This document shows, piece after piece, positions 1-11,329 of a DNA stretch of 64,000 nucleotides. The notes beneath the pieces were generated by a model. That model saw only the letters and a list, made by a program, of their open reading frames with translations. It did not search any database and had not been told where the DNA came from. Location of the stretch: positions 70,001 to 134,000 of the forward strand of contig CAUYUJ010018657.1 of NCBI GenBank assembly GCA_963575745.1, given 5' to 3'. Both the position numbers and the translations under genes were made by a program. The stretch comes from Prorocentrum cordatum. Lineage: Eukaryota > Sar > Dinophyceae > Prorocentrales > Prorocentraceae. Each line of letters begins with the position of its first letter. Position 1 is the stretch's first letter.

Positions 1-420
1 CTGTCGCCGTTGCGGTCCTTCGTGGCCCCCGCGCAGCCCTTCGTGGCCCCGTTGCAACCCTTCGTGGCCCCCTCGCTGCCCATCGTGGCCCCGTTGCAGC
101 CCTTCGTGGCCCCCTCGCTGCCCTTCGTGGCCCCATATATGTATGCCCTTCGTGGCCCCCGCTCGCTCGCGCCCGTGGTTGCCCCATGTGCATGCCCTTC
201 GTCGCCCCGCTGTCGCCGTGTGTGGCCCCTCTCACTGTCCTACGTGGCCCAATTGCTACCTTCAGTGGCCCCATCGTTGCCTTCTGTGGCCCCGCATGCT
301 CTGCCTTTCGTGGCCCCCGCTCGTTCGCGCTTTCCGTGGCCCCATACGCATTCCCTTCGTGTCCCCGCTGTCGCCCTTCGTGGCCTACTTCGTGTCCTTC
401 GTGGCCCTGCTGTCGTTCTC
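1..420. repeat. 21-bp degenerate minisatellite
   Basis: Units built on CTTCGTGGCCCC recur with a clear 21-bp period at the left edge and then decay to irregular spacing by about 420. Because 21 is a multiple of three, all frames stay open and give long Pro/Val/Ala-rich reading frames, but nothing indicates a gene. Confidence 0.8.
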
Positions 421-436
421 TCTCGCTCTCGCTTTC

Positions 437-500
437 GCTCGTCGTCGTCGTCGTCGTCGCCGTCGTCGCCGTCGTCGTCGACGTCGTCGTCGTCGTCCTC
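437..500. repeat. (TCG)n microsatellite
   Basis: Imperfect TCG/CGT trinucleotide run. The following bases, to about 625, are GC-rich with no recognised feature. Confidence 0.85.
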
Positions 501-627
501 GTCCTGGTCGGTCCTCTGTCCGTCCCTCTGGGGGTCGGGTCGACGGTCCGCGGCTGCCCTGCCGATCAGCGCTGCCGCTGGCCAGGCCGACGGTCCGCGG
601 CCGCCCCGCCGCTTGCTGGGGCCTGGC

Positions 628-840
628 CTGCAGGGAAGAAAGGTATACCCCCCAAAAGGGATTCGATCGAAGACGGAGAAGGCGGGTATCGAGGGTTTGG
701 GAAATACGCGTTGTTGCACACTCGAGCAGATAAGGGCGAACAATCTTCAAATGATTGTTGTTGTTGGTGTTGTTGTTGTTGCTGTTGCTGTTGCTGTTGC
801 TGATGCTGTTGTTGCTGTTGCTGTTGTTGTTGTTGTTGAA
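628..840 (+). repeat. Dispersed repeat with (TTG)n tail, copy 1
   Basis: About 130 bp (628-760), containing GGTATACCCCC, GATCGAAGACG and GAGGGTTTGGGA in order, is shared with 3400-3535. Both copies end in AAATGATYGTTG followed by TTG repeats (here to 840). The constant body joined to a simple-repeat tail resembles a short retroposon, though no tRNA-like head was recognised. Confidence 0.6.
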
Positions 841-2387
841 CATTATTAATTCTAAAGAATAATTATTGTTGGGACCCCTGGTGCACGGCCCCCCTGCGCC
901 GCCTAGGCCGCAGCTACATTTTCATCATTTTCGTGAGGAAGCCTCAGGTAATTCGCTGTGATCAAGATCCGGTTGTTTTGTTCCCCCCCGCTTTCCCTTG
1001 CAAAAAAACACTATAAAATGACATTTCTTGTTCTAATATAATCAAATTTCAAGAATCCCTTGCAAAAAATAAGGTAAAGTGGACATTCGCGCGCGCAAGA
1101 CGAAATCCTTCCAAAAGCTTAGTGTTCGGAGCGATTTTAACATAAAAACATCAAAAAACCAATGGTTTTTCAACAAAAAAATGTCAAAATCTCATCCCGC
1201 GCGCTCTTGCGGATTCGTAGGAAAACCAACACTTTTTAAACATTTCTGTCAAACGGGCTTTTGCGAGCAACTTTTTCGAACTTCTGCGACAACGGTTGCG
1301 CACCTGCCAGGGCCATCATCCCTGTCAAATAATACCATGCGGGACACATTCGTTTTTTCTTCGCGCGCGCACGCCGTCGTCGTCGGCCGCGGGGCCCTGA
1401 ATAGTAGCCACGGTCGTCCGCATGCCACGAAGTGAAGTGTCCGAACGTCATAGGGCGGGAAGCTGGGTGTGGGTGGTGGCGAAGAGTCGTTTGGAAATTT
1501 GGTAGAGCTTGAACCGGCCCCCCCACAAAGTGGGGGTATTGCCCGCCTCCTATGAAAACCCTGGCACTGGTGAGAACGGAGCGTTCGGGTAAAGTGATTG
1601 TTGAACATTATTAATTCTAAAGAATAATTATTGTTGGGCCCCCTGGTGCGCGCCCCCCCCGCCGCGCCTAGGCCGCAGCCACGTTTTCATCATTTTCGTG
1701 AGGAAGCCTCAGGTAATTCGAGGTGATCAAGATCCGGTTGTTTTGTTGTAATCCGTTTTCCCTTGCAAAAAAACACTATAAAATGACATTTCTTGTTCTA
1801 ATATAATCAAATTTCAAGAATCCCTTGCAAAAAATAAGGTAAAGTGGACATTCGCGCGCGCAAGACGAAATCCTTCCAAAAGCTTAGTGTTCGGAGCGAT
1901 TTTAACATAAAAACATCAAAAAAACAATGGTTTTTCAACAAAAAAATGTCAAAATCTCATCCCGCGCGCTCTTGCGGATTCGTAGGAAACCCAACACTTT
2001 TTAAACATTTCTGTCAAACGGGCTTTTGCGAGCAACTTTTTCGAACTTCTGCGACAACGGTTGCGCACCTGCCAGGGCCATCATCCCTGTCAAATAATAC
2101 CATGCGGGACACATTCGTTTTTTCTTCGCGCGCGCACGCCGAAATCTCCAAAAACCATTGGGTTCTGTGGGTGTGTACCCCACGCCAGTGTAGTAGCCAC
2201 GGTCGTCCGCACGCCACGAAGTGAAGTGTCCCAACGTCATAGGGCGGGAAGCTGGGTTTGGGTGGTCGCGAAGAGTCGTTTGGATATTTGGTAGAGCTTG
2301 TAATGCCCCCCCACGAAGTGGGGGTATTGCCTGGTGTCGTATGAAAACCCTGGCACTGGGGAGAACACCACGCGTTCGGGTAAAATG

Positions 2388-2388
<1 letters not shown>
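836..2388 (+). repeat. Tandem duplication, two ~765-bp copies
   Basis: Copy 1 is 836-1600 and copy 2 is 1601 to about 2388. They share the start TTGAACATTATTAATTC and are nearly identical over most of their length, including an AT-rich block with TTGCAAAAAA runs. They differ sharply in one patch (about 1372-1405 against 2141-2195), where unrelated sequence of unequal length sits between conserved flanks. Copy 2 ends in TAAAATGATTGTTGTTG and merges into a (TTG)n run. The open frames inside are not protein-like. Confidence 0.9.
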
Positions 2389-2432
<44 letters not shown>

Positions 2433-2815
2433 GCCGTTGTGGTTGTGGTTGTTGCTGTTGTTGCTGATACTGTTGTTGTTGTTGTAGTAGCTGTTGGTGT
2501 TGGTGCTGGTGCTGTTGTTGTTGGTGTTGTTGCTGTTGTTGCCGGTGTTGGTTGTTGGTTGTGGTGGTTGGTGTTTGTGATAGTGGTCGTGGTGTTGCTT
2601 TAGTTGTTGTTGGTGTTGTGGTTGTGGTTGTGGTTGTTGTTGTTCGCCGGTTTATTGTTGTTGCTGTTGGTGGTGGTTGTATTGTTGCTGCTGTTGTTGT
2701 TGTCGTTGTTGTTGTTGTCGTGGTGGTGGCAGTGTTTTTGGTGTTGTTGATGTTATTGTTGTCGTGGTGGTGGTGTCGTTGTTGTTGCTACTGCTGTTGT
2801 TGTGGAATTAATTCC
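2388..2815. repeat. (TTG)n / (TGG)n microsatellite
   Basis: A long imperfect GTT/GTG trinucleotide tract. Its poly-Val, Leu or Cys reading frames are by-products of the repeat. Confidence 0.9.
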
Positions 2816-2984
2816 CCTTACTGAAAACCAAATATTGTTGATCCGCCCTCCATTGACATTTGAATTTTTCAATTGAAGTGCTTCCCCCGGGGCTCTCACC
2901 TTTTGTCATCAGGGAAAATCACGGGGCTCAGACTGTGTTGTTGGCCCCCGGCGTACAACAACAACGGCTCCCGCCTGATATCTC

Positions 2985-3190
2985 TTCACAATGTATTCCC
3001 AAATCGCGCTCTCGCGCGGGATTTCCTCACATTTTGTATACGAATCGCGCTCTCGCGCTCTCGTGGGACGTCATCGCAGTTTATTCAGACGATGTGCTCA
3101 GGAATCACGCTCTCGCTTTGGCTTTTCTCGCGATTTACTTGGGAATCGCGCTATCGCTCGAGATTCCCTCGCGATTCATGCAGGACCCAC
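2985..3190. repeat. Degenerate repeat with AATCGCGCTCTCGC units
   Basis: AATCGCGCTCTCGC-like boxes alternate with GGGATTYCCTCRC-like boxes at irregular spacing of about 40-65 bp. The sequence from 3190 to 3400 is pyrimidine-rich and holds no recognised gene. Confidence 0.55.
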
Positions 3191-3399
3191 GCTTCAGCAA
3201 ACCGCCTGCTCAACCTGCTCGCCTGGGCCCGCCTTCTCGACCCGCTCGCTAGGTATTACCCGCCCGTTCTGCCCGTCTGGTTCTACCACTTGTTTTCTGC
3301 TCCCTGCCACCCTCCTGCTCATTTCTCTCGTGCTCCATTCTTCTCCCTCCCCCTTCCACCCGTCTTCTCCTCATTTGTTTTAGGGGCTGCACTACATGC

Positions 3400-3534
3400 A
3401 CGTGGCAGGTGAGGAAGATATACCCCCAAGGGGGTACGATCGAAGACGACAAGGGCGAGTACCGAGGGTTTGGGATATGCTGATTGATTGGCACGTAAGT
3501 AAATAGGAGCGAATAATATTAAAATGATCGTTGG

Positions 3535-3565
<31 letters not shown>

Positions 3566-4050
3566 GGTGGTGGCGTTGTTGTTGTTGCTGTTGTTGGTGG
3601 TGTTGTTGTTGCTGCTGCTGTTGGTGGTGGAGTTGGTGGTGGTGGGGGTGTTGGTGCTGGTGTTGGTGTTGTTGGTGGTGTTGGCGTTGTTGTTGGTGTT
3701 GTTAGTGGTGTTGATGTTCATGGTGTTGTTGTTGGTGGTGATGGTGGTGCTAGTGTTGTTGTTGCGGTTGAGGTTGTTGGTGCTGCTAGTGCTGTTGGTA
3801 TTGCTGTTGTTGGTGATGGTGTGGTGGTGTTGTTGGTGTTGTTGGAGGTGTTGGTGTTGCTGTTGGTGTTGGTGGTGTTGCTGTTGGTGTTGTTGGTGGT
3901 GCTGTTGGTGCTGTCATTGTTGCTGCCGCTGCCGCCGCCGCTGCTGCTGTAGCTAGTCTTGCTGATACTGCGGCTATTGCAGCTGGCCATGTTTGTGCTG
4001 CTATTGCTGCTGCTTCTGCTGCTGCTGCTGCCGCTGCGGCTGTTGAGAAG
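3400..4050 (+). repeat. Dispersed repeat with (TTG)n tail, copy 2, plus simple repeats
   Basis: 3400-3535 matches 628-760 (see copy 1). It is followed by TTG/TGG repeats to about 3910 and CTG repeats to about 4050. The long Val/Leu, Gly and Asn/Thr reading frames here come from the repeats. Confidence 0.6.
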
Positions 4051-5160
4051 CTGGGGCAGCTCGCCCCGCCCCGCCTCGCCCCGTCGCCGTGGCAGCCGAG
4101 CAGCTGCAGCTTCAGGACGTGGGACAGCCACGAAGGGACTCAGCCAAGCTGCAGCACAAAGGCCAGGAGTTCAACAACGCGCTCCAGTCAGAGCTGGAAT
4201 CAGCGGGCGAAGAACGCAGGGGTATAAACTTTCCAGCCGCCAAGGGGCAGGCGTCCCCGACGGCGAAAAAGTTTATCTTATACCGATCTTCGCGCGTTAA
4301 TGGAAGGGGCATCGGCGCGTGGCGGGACATCCTGGTCGACAGGACAGCGGACGACGGGCGTTGCCCGAAGCTGAGGGGTAGGGGGTACAGGCGCCGCCCG
4401 AGGAAGGTGACGGGCGCCCAAGTCATCCGCATCGACATGTGCGAGCGGGGGCTCTCCCCACCAGATGCGCGTCCGAGAGGTACCGCAAACGGACGTGATG
4501 GCTGGCCTCGCCTGGCGTCGCCAACAAACCTTTTGCACGTGACGCCTCACGCCATACTCGGATGCGGAGGTGCGCCAGTCCAAGCGGCCACAATCAGAAA
4601 ACACACACACACACACACCTGCAAATGGTAGCGAACGGCAGGAGCGTCGCTTGCGCTTAATGCCCAGATCGGTACGTGGCCACATGACGGTCGCGACCGA
4701 AAACCGAGGACATCCAAGAGGTCACTGCAACCCCTCCGAGGGAAACACGGGCCAAAAAGATGTTCTGGACACAAAATACAACAGGCCAAGAACTAAGATG
4801 ACACAGAAGAGGCTTCCTTGATTTTGCAGGGTCGACTGTCGAAAACCGCAACGGCCACGGACGCATCAGACAAACGCGTGCAGAGGCACCGTTGCGAACG
4901 GCAAAAAGCAGGACCTCCACTTGCACGTGGTGCATGGCGCTTCATTCGAGGTACGAGCCTTGCATCCTCTTCCCCCACCTCCACTCGAAATGCCGCCTCC
5001 ACCTCCAAATCCGATGTCCCATGTCTGTCCACACGCTCACCAACTCACCAACCCCACCCCGCCCACTCTCCCGTTTCCTCCACGTCAGTCGGTATCCGTC
5101 CCCCTCTCTTTTCTCTCCCAATGTATCCCCAGCACCATTGTGACGAGCTAGCCATTCGCT
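4050..5160. other. Intergenic, no gene recognised
   Basis: Mixed-composition DNA without a recognisable domain on either strand. The only clear feature is a (CA)n run at 4600-4617. Confidence 0.5.
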
Positions 5161-6110
5161 CATTCTCCACCTCCTCCTCCTCCTCCTCCTCCTCCTCCTC
5201 CTCCTCCTCCTCCTCCTCCTCCTCTTCCTCCTCCTCCTCCTTCTCCTCCTCCTCCTCCTCCTCCTCCTCCCCCTCCTGCTGCATCCTTCTCCCCTCTAAA
5301 TAACAACTCCTCCCTGTCGCGTCCGGAGACAGGTCGGCAGGGAAGCCTGGACGTTTCGCTTGAGACTCCCTCACCAGGTATAACCCTGCAGCTTGACAAT
5401 TGCAAGAGTTTCACGGGTAGGGCGGGCCGTGTTCGAAATATGGCTCTCGCCATAGCGCCGCCGCATCTTCCGGTTAAGCTTGCAAGAGCGTCACGGATGG
5501 AAGGGCGTGCCGTCTTCAAAATGTGGCTTCCGCCCTGGAGCCGCGCCCACGCGCCGTCAAGTGCCGCAGGGCTTCGCACGTGGAGGGCAGGCCGTCTTCA
5601 AGACGTGGCTCTCGCCTTTCGCGCCGCGCACATCCGTCTCAGAAGTTCGCCAGCCAGAGCTTCACGGGTGGAGAGCGGTCCCCTTTTCAAATGCGGCTCT
5701 CGCCCTGGCGCCGCGCAAACCCGCAGCTTACAAAATGCTGAATGATTATTATGGCCGTCGTTCGCCAGAAATGGCGACGGTCGCGTTGATTTGCGGTGCT
5801 GGCGTCCCAGAAACGGTGCTCCAGCACGATGTAGGATCGTCAGGTCGTAACAGTAACGTTGATTCGGGGCGTCAAACTCCCAGGAATGGTACTTTGTTAT
5901 GGTTGGAGATTTTCACGCGGTTGTCTTCCAACGGGGTTCCTCCCGTAGAAAATAAATCCTTATACGAGCGTGTGAAGAGGGAACTTGGAAGGAGGTTGTA
6001 TTGCGACATCGTTGGTGAGTCTTGGGTTTGCACTGGTCCTCCTCCTCCTCCTCCTCCTCCTCCTCCTCCTCCTCTCCTCCTCCTCCTCTCTCCTCCTCTC
6101 CTCCTCCATT
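5160..6110 (+). repeat. (TCC)n-bracketed repeat element, copy A
   Basis: A (TCC)n run (5160-5290) leads into ACTCCTCCCTGTCGCG and then several degenerate units of about 80-100 bp around GCAAGAGYTTCACGGRTGGA, with TTCAAAATGTGGCTYTCGCC and GCGCCGCGCA (to about 5730). A unique part (5740-6035) ends in GTGAGTCTTGGGTTTGCACTGGT and runs straight into a second (TCC)n (6038-6105). The same order recurs at 35998-37680. No coding capacity was recognised; the 498-codon frame through it becomes poly-His and poly-Ile in the next microsatellite. Confidence 0.65.
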
Positions 6111-6112
6111 CC

Positions 6113-6192
<80 letters not shown>

Positions 6193-6657
6193 TCAGCATC
6201 AGCATCATCATCAGCATCAGCATCAGCATCAGCATCAGCATCAGCATCATCACCATCATCTGCATCAGCAGCAGCATCATCAGCATAATCATCAGCATCA
6301 TCATTATCATCATCATCAGCATCAGCACCTTCGTCAGCATCAGCATCGTCATCAGCAGCAGCATCCTCAGCACCAGCATCGTCGTCGTCAGCATAATCCT
6401 CAGCATCATCGTCATCATCATCATCATCATCATCATCATCAGCAGCAGCATCCTCATCATCAGCAGCATCATCATCATCAACAAGCAACATCATCACCAA
6501 TCATCATCAGCAGCAGCATCATCACCACCATCATCATCATCATCATCACCACCACCACCACCACCACCATCATCATCATCATCCTCATCATCATCATCAT
6601 CATCATTAGCAGCAGCAGCATCATCATCATCGTCATCATCATCATTATCATCATCAC

Positions 6658-6688
<31 letters not shown>

Positions 6689-6780
6689 GTCATCATCGTC
6701 ATCTTCTGCATCATCAGCATCTTCTTCATCAGCATCATCATCATCAGCGTGATCATCAGCAGCATCATGCATGTCCAACT
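6110..6780. repeat. (ATC)n compound microsatellite
   Basis: ATC trinucleotides interspersed with AGC and ACC. These produce poly-His/Gln, poly-Ser, poly-Ile, poly-Asp and poly-Met frames on the two strands. Confidence 0.95.
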
Positions 6781-6789
6781 CCTCCACAT

Positions 6790-7140
6790 ATCTTCCGAAT
6801 CGACAACTCCTCATCGCACCGTCGGACGTGTCGGCAGGGCAGTCCAGGCGCTTCTGCACGAGACTACTTCAAAATGTATGATCATGAAGATTGAACTTCC
6901 AGAAAGGCTGCATGGGTGGAGGACGAATGGTTTGCAAAATGGCTCCCCATTTGAACGCAACGAACATTCGCCTTAGATCCTTCCACCCGTCTGGAGGGGG
7001 GGTCTGGTTATAAGACGCGAATCTCGCCTGAGCGTCGGCACATTCGCCTCAAGGGCTTCCAGCCGTTACGCGGATGGATGGCGACTCCTTTTGAAACTAA
7101 AGCTCTCGCGTTCGACTTATTTGAACAGTCTGGCCACACC
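6790..7140 (+). repeat. Partial copy of the (TCC)n-bracketed element
   Basis: CGACAACTCCTCATCGCACCG and the following GTCGGCAGGGCAGTCCAGGCG resemble the start of copy A (5303-5350), and CTGCATGGGTGGA and ATTCGCCTTAGA match its internal units. It follows an (ATC)n tract instead of (TCC)n. Confidence 0.5.
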
Positions 7141-7239
7141 TCTTTGCGTTGCCTTTAGCTAGAAGAATCCGCCACCGTGCCCTTGGGCACGGAGTGGGCG
7201 CGTCCTCAGATCATTGGCCTAATCCTCTGAGCCTCACTC

Positions 7240-7990
7240 CTCACTCCTGAGGACTCTTTAGAGGACCCGGACCTTCGCTCTCAAATCTCTTGTGGCGTGT
7301 CGCATCACCTGGGGTTTCCGCCATCTTCCCGCATGATTTGTTCTGGCCCACGAGGATCCCCAAGAGGCCGAAGCGGGCCAAGGGGGTTGTTTCCCACGAG
7401 CATCCGACGAGGATTCCCACGAGGATTTGTTCTGGGCCAAGGGGGCCCCAAGAGGCCCCGAAGACGGTCCAAACGGGCCCCGAGTCACTGAGCGATCGCT
7501 CCAAGACGCTCAAGATGGCCCCCAGACGGCGCAAGAGGCCTCCAAGACGCCCCAAGAGGCCTCCAAGAGGCCTCCCAAGAGTGCCCCAAGAGGCAGAAAT
7601 CATTGATGTGCCTTCGATTGGGCGTTTTCGCTTGTTCTGCTTTGAGACGCTCCGTGACGGCCGAAGAAGCACCCAAGACCACCCCAAGACGGCCCAAGAG
7701 GCCTCAAAGAGAGCCCTAAGACGGCCTAAAGGCGCCCCAAGACAGTACAGAGGGCCTGGAGACGGCCTCAAAAAAGGCCCACACGAACCGAAACTCCGAG
7801 CCTTCCGCCCCAAGAGGCCTCCAGGAGGCCCCAAGAGGCACCGAAGAGGCCCCTAAAGGTCCCCAAGAGGCCCCCAAGAGGCCCAAGAGAGGTCCCAAAA
7901 CGGACCTCAAGAGGCTGCAAAACTGCCCCCAAAAGGCCCCCGAGAGGCAGCCCACGAAATCCCAACGAACATCCAACGGGCTTCATACCC
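7240..7990 (+). repeat. CCAAGA-periodic array, plus orientation
   Basis: Degenerate CCAAGAGGCC/CCAAGACGGC units repeat every 9-12 bp. A less repetitive, AT-richer island lies near 7590-7650 (AAATCATTGATGTGCC), related to the core found in other copies. The Arg/Pro/Lys-rich frames are repeat translations. Confidence 0.75.
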
Positions 7991-8039
7991 ACAACCCAGG
8001 CACGGCGGCAGGATAGGCCGAAAGCCATTAAACCTGGGC

Positions 8040-9140
8040 CGGCACGGAAACGGAAAGAGCGCTTCAGCAACTTGCCCGAGATCGCTCATGTTACCCTTCG
8101 CTCTGGACGTCGCCGTCTCCGTTGGGAGCCCTGGTGTTCAGAGACATTCACGTTGCCTCTCGCTCTTGGGAGCCTTGGTTTCACGAGCATTTTACGTCAC
8201 CGCGCTCTGGGGAGCCTTGGTGTCAAGAGCTTGTCACGTCACCGCTCGCTGATGGGAGCCATGGTGTTCTTGAGCGTCTTGGGGGCCTCGTCGGGGTCTT
8301 CTTGGAGCCCTTTTGGAGCCCTTCGGGAGCCCTTTGGGGCAATTTTGGGCCGTCTTGGGGGCCCTTTGGGGCCGTCTTGGGGCGGCGCCTTGGGAGCCTT
8401 TAGCCGTCTTGGGGCTCTCTTTGGGGCCTCTTGAGGCCCTTTGGGTGCCTCTTTGGGCCCTCTTTGGGCATCTTGGGGCTCTCTTGGAGCCGTCTTGGGG
8501 CCCCTCTGGGGAGCCTCTGAGGCCGTCTTGGGACGAGCTTCGGGCCTTCTGGACCCGAAAAGAGGAGAACCCGAAAAAACCGACTGAAACCTCCGTAAAT
8601 CAATGTTTTTGGCCTCCTCAGGCCCTCTCGGTGGCCCTCTGGAGGTGGGCCGTCTTGGATCCCTTTTTGGCCTGTCTGGGGCCTTGTGGAGGCCTTTGGT
8701 TGTCTAGGGGCTCCCTTGGCGGCCTCTTCGGGCCCTCTTGGGAGCCTCCTGGGGCTCTCTTGGAGCTCTCTTGGAGCCGTCTTGGGAAACTCTCGGGCCG
8801 TTTCGGGGCCCTCTTAGGCCGCCTTGGGGCCCTCTTGGGCCGCTTTCGAGCCCTTTCTGGGAGGGGCCGTTTTCGGCCGTTCTTGGCCCGAAAAGGCGAA
8901 GAACACCCCGAAAAACTTCAAAAAAACATTGAAACACAATGAATTTTGCATCCTCGGGCCCTCTTTGGAAGCCTCTTGGAAGCCACTTGGGGCGTCTGGG
9001 GGGCCTCTTGAAACGTCTTGGAGCCATCTTCGGGCGTCTTGGGGCCCTCTTGGACCGTCTTGGACCTAACTTGGGCATTTTGGAGCGCTCTGGGGCCGAC
9101 TTGGAGCCGTCTTGGACATCTCTTAGACCGTCTTGCAAGT
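8040..9140 (+). repeat. 44-bp tandem-repeat head plus CCAAGA array in reverse orientation
   Basis: GGCACGGAAACGGAAAGAGCG (8040-8060) is followed by about five units of roughly 44 bp based on TTGGGAGCCTTGGTGTNAAGAG to about 8280, then TCTTGGNGCCC units (the reverse complement of the CCAAGA family) to 9140. Conserved cores occur at about 8545-8605 and 8885-8945. 9140-9400 is G-rich spacer without a gene. Confidence 0.7.
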
Positions 9141-9404
9141 TTTTCAAACTCGGCGTTTCGACATTGGGAGGAAGGGGGATGGGAGGGGGGGGGGCTGGCT
9201 CAGGACCTCTGCTTGGGGCGACTGTTTGCAGCAGTGCGTCCTATGGGGGAGACTCCACCTCATAGGGGGGGAGGGGGGGGTTGGGAGGCCCGCGCCGACC
9301 CGCAAAACAGTGAACAAAAAAACGATCACCTTGGGCGCCGCCTCTTGAGCCGTCTGGGGCCCCTCTGGGGCCGTCTCGGAGGGGGAGCTGGCCACTACCC
9401 GGTA

Positions 9405-10325
9405 TCACCCGGGCCCCGCCCCTCCCCTGGTACCCCTCACTAGAGGGCTTCGCCCCAACACAACGTACATCACTCATACCTCGCTCTTTCCGTCAACTGG
9501 GCCGGCACGGAAATAGAAAGAGCGGACCAGGGACGTGCCCGAGATGGCTCACGGCACCCTTCGCTCTTGGGAGCCTTGGTGGTAAGAGCTTGTTACGTCA
9601 CCGCTCGCACTTGGGAGCCTGAGTGTTCAGAGACATTGCCGCTCGCTCCTGGAAGCCTTGGTGTTGAAAGTTGTGCACATCACCGTTCGCTCTTGGGAGC
9701 CTTGGTGTCACGAGTTCGTCACGTCACCGCTCACTGTTGGGAGCCTTGGTGTGAAGAGCTTTTTGCGCTACTGATCGCTCTTTTATTTGACATCTCTAGG
9801 CCTTTTTGGGGATCTTTTTGGAGCCCTTCTGACGCCCTTTTGGGCCGTTTTGGAGCCCTTTTGGACCGTCTTGGCGCCCTTTTAGGCCGTCTGGAGGCGT
9901 CTTGGAGGCCTTGGACCGTCTTGGGGCTCTCTCGAGGGCTTCCGGGGCGCTCTTGGGCCGTCCTGGGGCTATCTGGGAGCCTCTGGGGGAGCTCTTGGGG
10001 CCCTCTTGGGCCGTCCTGGGGCCATCTTGGGCCCCTCTTGGACCGTCTTTGGCCCGTCTTGGCCCGTCTGGGGGCCTCTTGGGCCGTCTAGGTGCAATTT
10101 GGGGGCCTCTTGGGCTGTCTTGAACCCTGTGAAAGCCGAACAAGCTGATGTGCTGAAATGAGGTTCCCCAATAGAAATTTAACGATTTTAGCCTCTGTGG
10201 GGTCCTCTTGGGGACCTCTTGGGGCCCTCTTGGACCATCTTGGAGCCATCCTAGGGTGTCCTGAGGGCCTCGTGGACCGTCTTGGAGCCAATTTGGGGGC
10301 CGTCTTGGGCGCCTCGGGGACCCCA
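9405..10325 (+). repeat. Second head-plus-array copy
   Basis: A leader (CCCTCCCCTGGTACCCC, GCTTCGCCCC, ACGTACATCACTCATACC) precedes the inverted repeat CGCTCTTTCCGT...ACGGAAATAGAAAGAGCG (9482-9526), six or so 44-bp units to about 9780, and TCTTGGNGCCC units to 10325. A core copy lies at about 10130-10195. Confidence 0.7.
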
Positions 10326-10339
10326 AAAAGCAATTAGAG

Positions 10340-11290
10340 CCCGGGTTCGCGCGCCTCGCCCCTCCCCTAGAACCTCTCCCTTAAAAGCTTCGCCCAACCA
10401 AGTCACGTACATCGCTCATACCCCGCTCTTTCCGTCACCCGGGCTGGCACGGAAACAGAAAGAGCGCCTCGGGAACTTACCCGAGATGGCTCATTGCACC
10501 CTTCGCTCTTGGGAGCCTTGGCGTGAAGAGCTTGTTGCGTTGCCGCTCTCCGTTGGGAGCCCTGGTGTTCAGAGACTTTCACGTTGCCGCTCGCTCTTGG
10601 GAGCTTGGGTGTGACGAGCTCTGTACGTCACCGCGCTCTGGGGAGCCTTGGTGTCAAGATCTGCTACGTCACCGCTCGCTGATGGGAGCCATGGTGTTCT
10701 TGAGCGTCTTTTGGGCCTCGTCGGGGTCTTCTTGGAGCCCTTTTGGAGCCCTTCGGGAGCTCTTTTGGGGTAATTCTGGGCCGTTTGGGAGCCCTTTTGG
10801 ACCGTCTTGGAGCGTCTTGGAGGCCTTTGGTCGTCTTGGGGCCGTCTTTGGGTCGTTTTGGTGTATGACCCTGGAGCCGCTTCATTCGAAAACATACTAG
10901 GAAACGGGCCGTGGAAGGCGCCCGGGAGCCGCTTCACTCGAAAAAATATAAGGGAAACGGCCCCCGAGAGGCAATTAGCAACCAAACATTCCCCCCTCGC
11001 CCCTTCCCTGGACCCCTCCCTAGAGGACTTCGCCCCACCAGAACGTCATCACTCGTACCTCGCTCGTTCGGTTCTCCCATCTCCGCGCGCCTCGCCCCTC
11101 CCCTGGACCCCTCCCCAAAGGGCTTCGCCCCACCAGAACGCCCTCACTTGTACCTCGCTCTTTCCGCCACCTGGTTGGCACGGAGACGGAAATTGCGTGT
11201 ACTTTGTGAGGGGGGCGCGAGGTCGCTGGCTTAATGATTTGCAGCCCTGCTGGTGTTACGGCTTTGGTACGACAGACAAGAATCTAGCAG
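10340..11290 (+). repeat. Third head-plus-array copy and extra leader copies
   Basis: Leader 10345-10420, inverted repeat 10424-10466, 44-bp units 10495-10690, and reverse-orientation array 10690-10860, closely similar to the copy at 8040. Two additional leader copies without heads follow at about 10990-11060 and 11088-11180. Confidence 0.65.
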
Positions 11291-11329
11291 AAAGCCTTGC
11301 GATAACAAATGAACATTGCATTTCCGAGC

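Noticed and set aside
5480-6976. 498-codon open frame ending in long poly-His/poly-Ile
   Set aside because: It runs through a dispersed repeat and an (ATC)n tract. Lack of stops is a property of the trinucleotide repeats, and frames on both strands are equally long.
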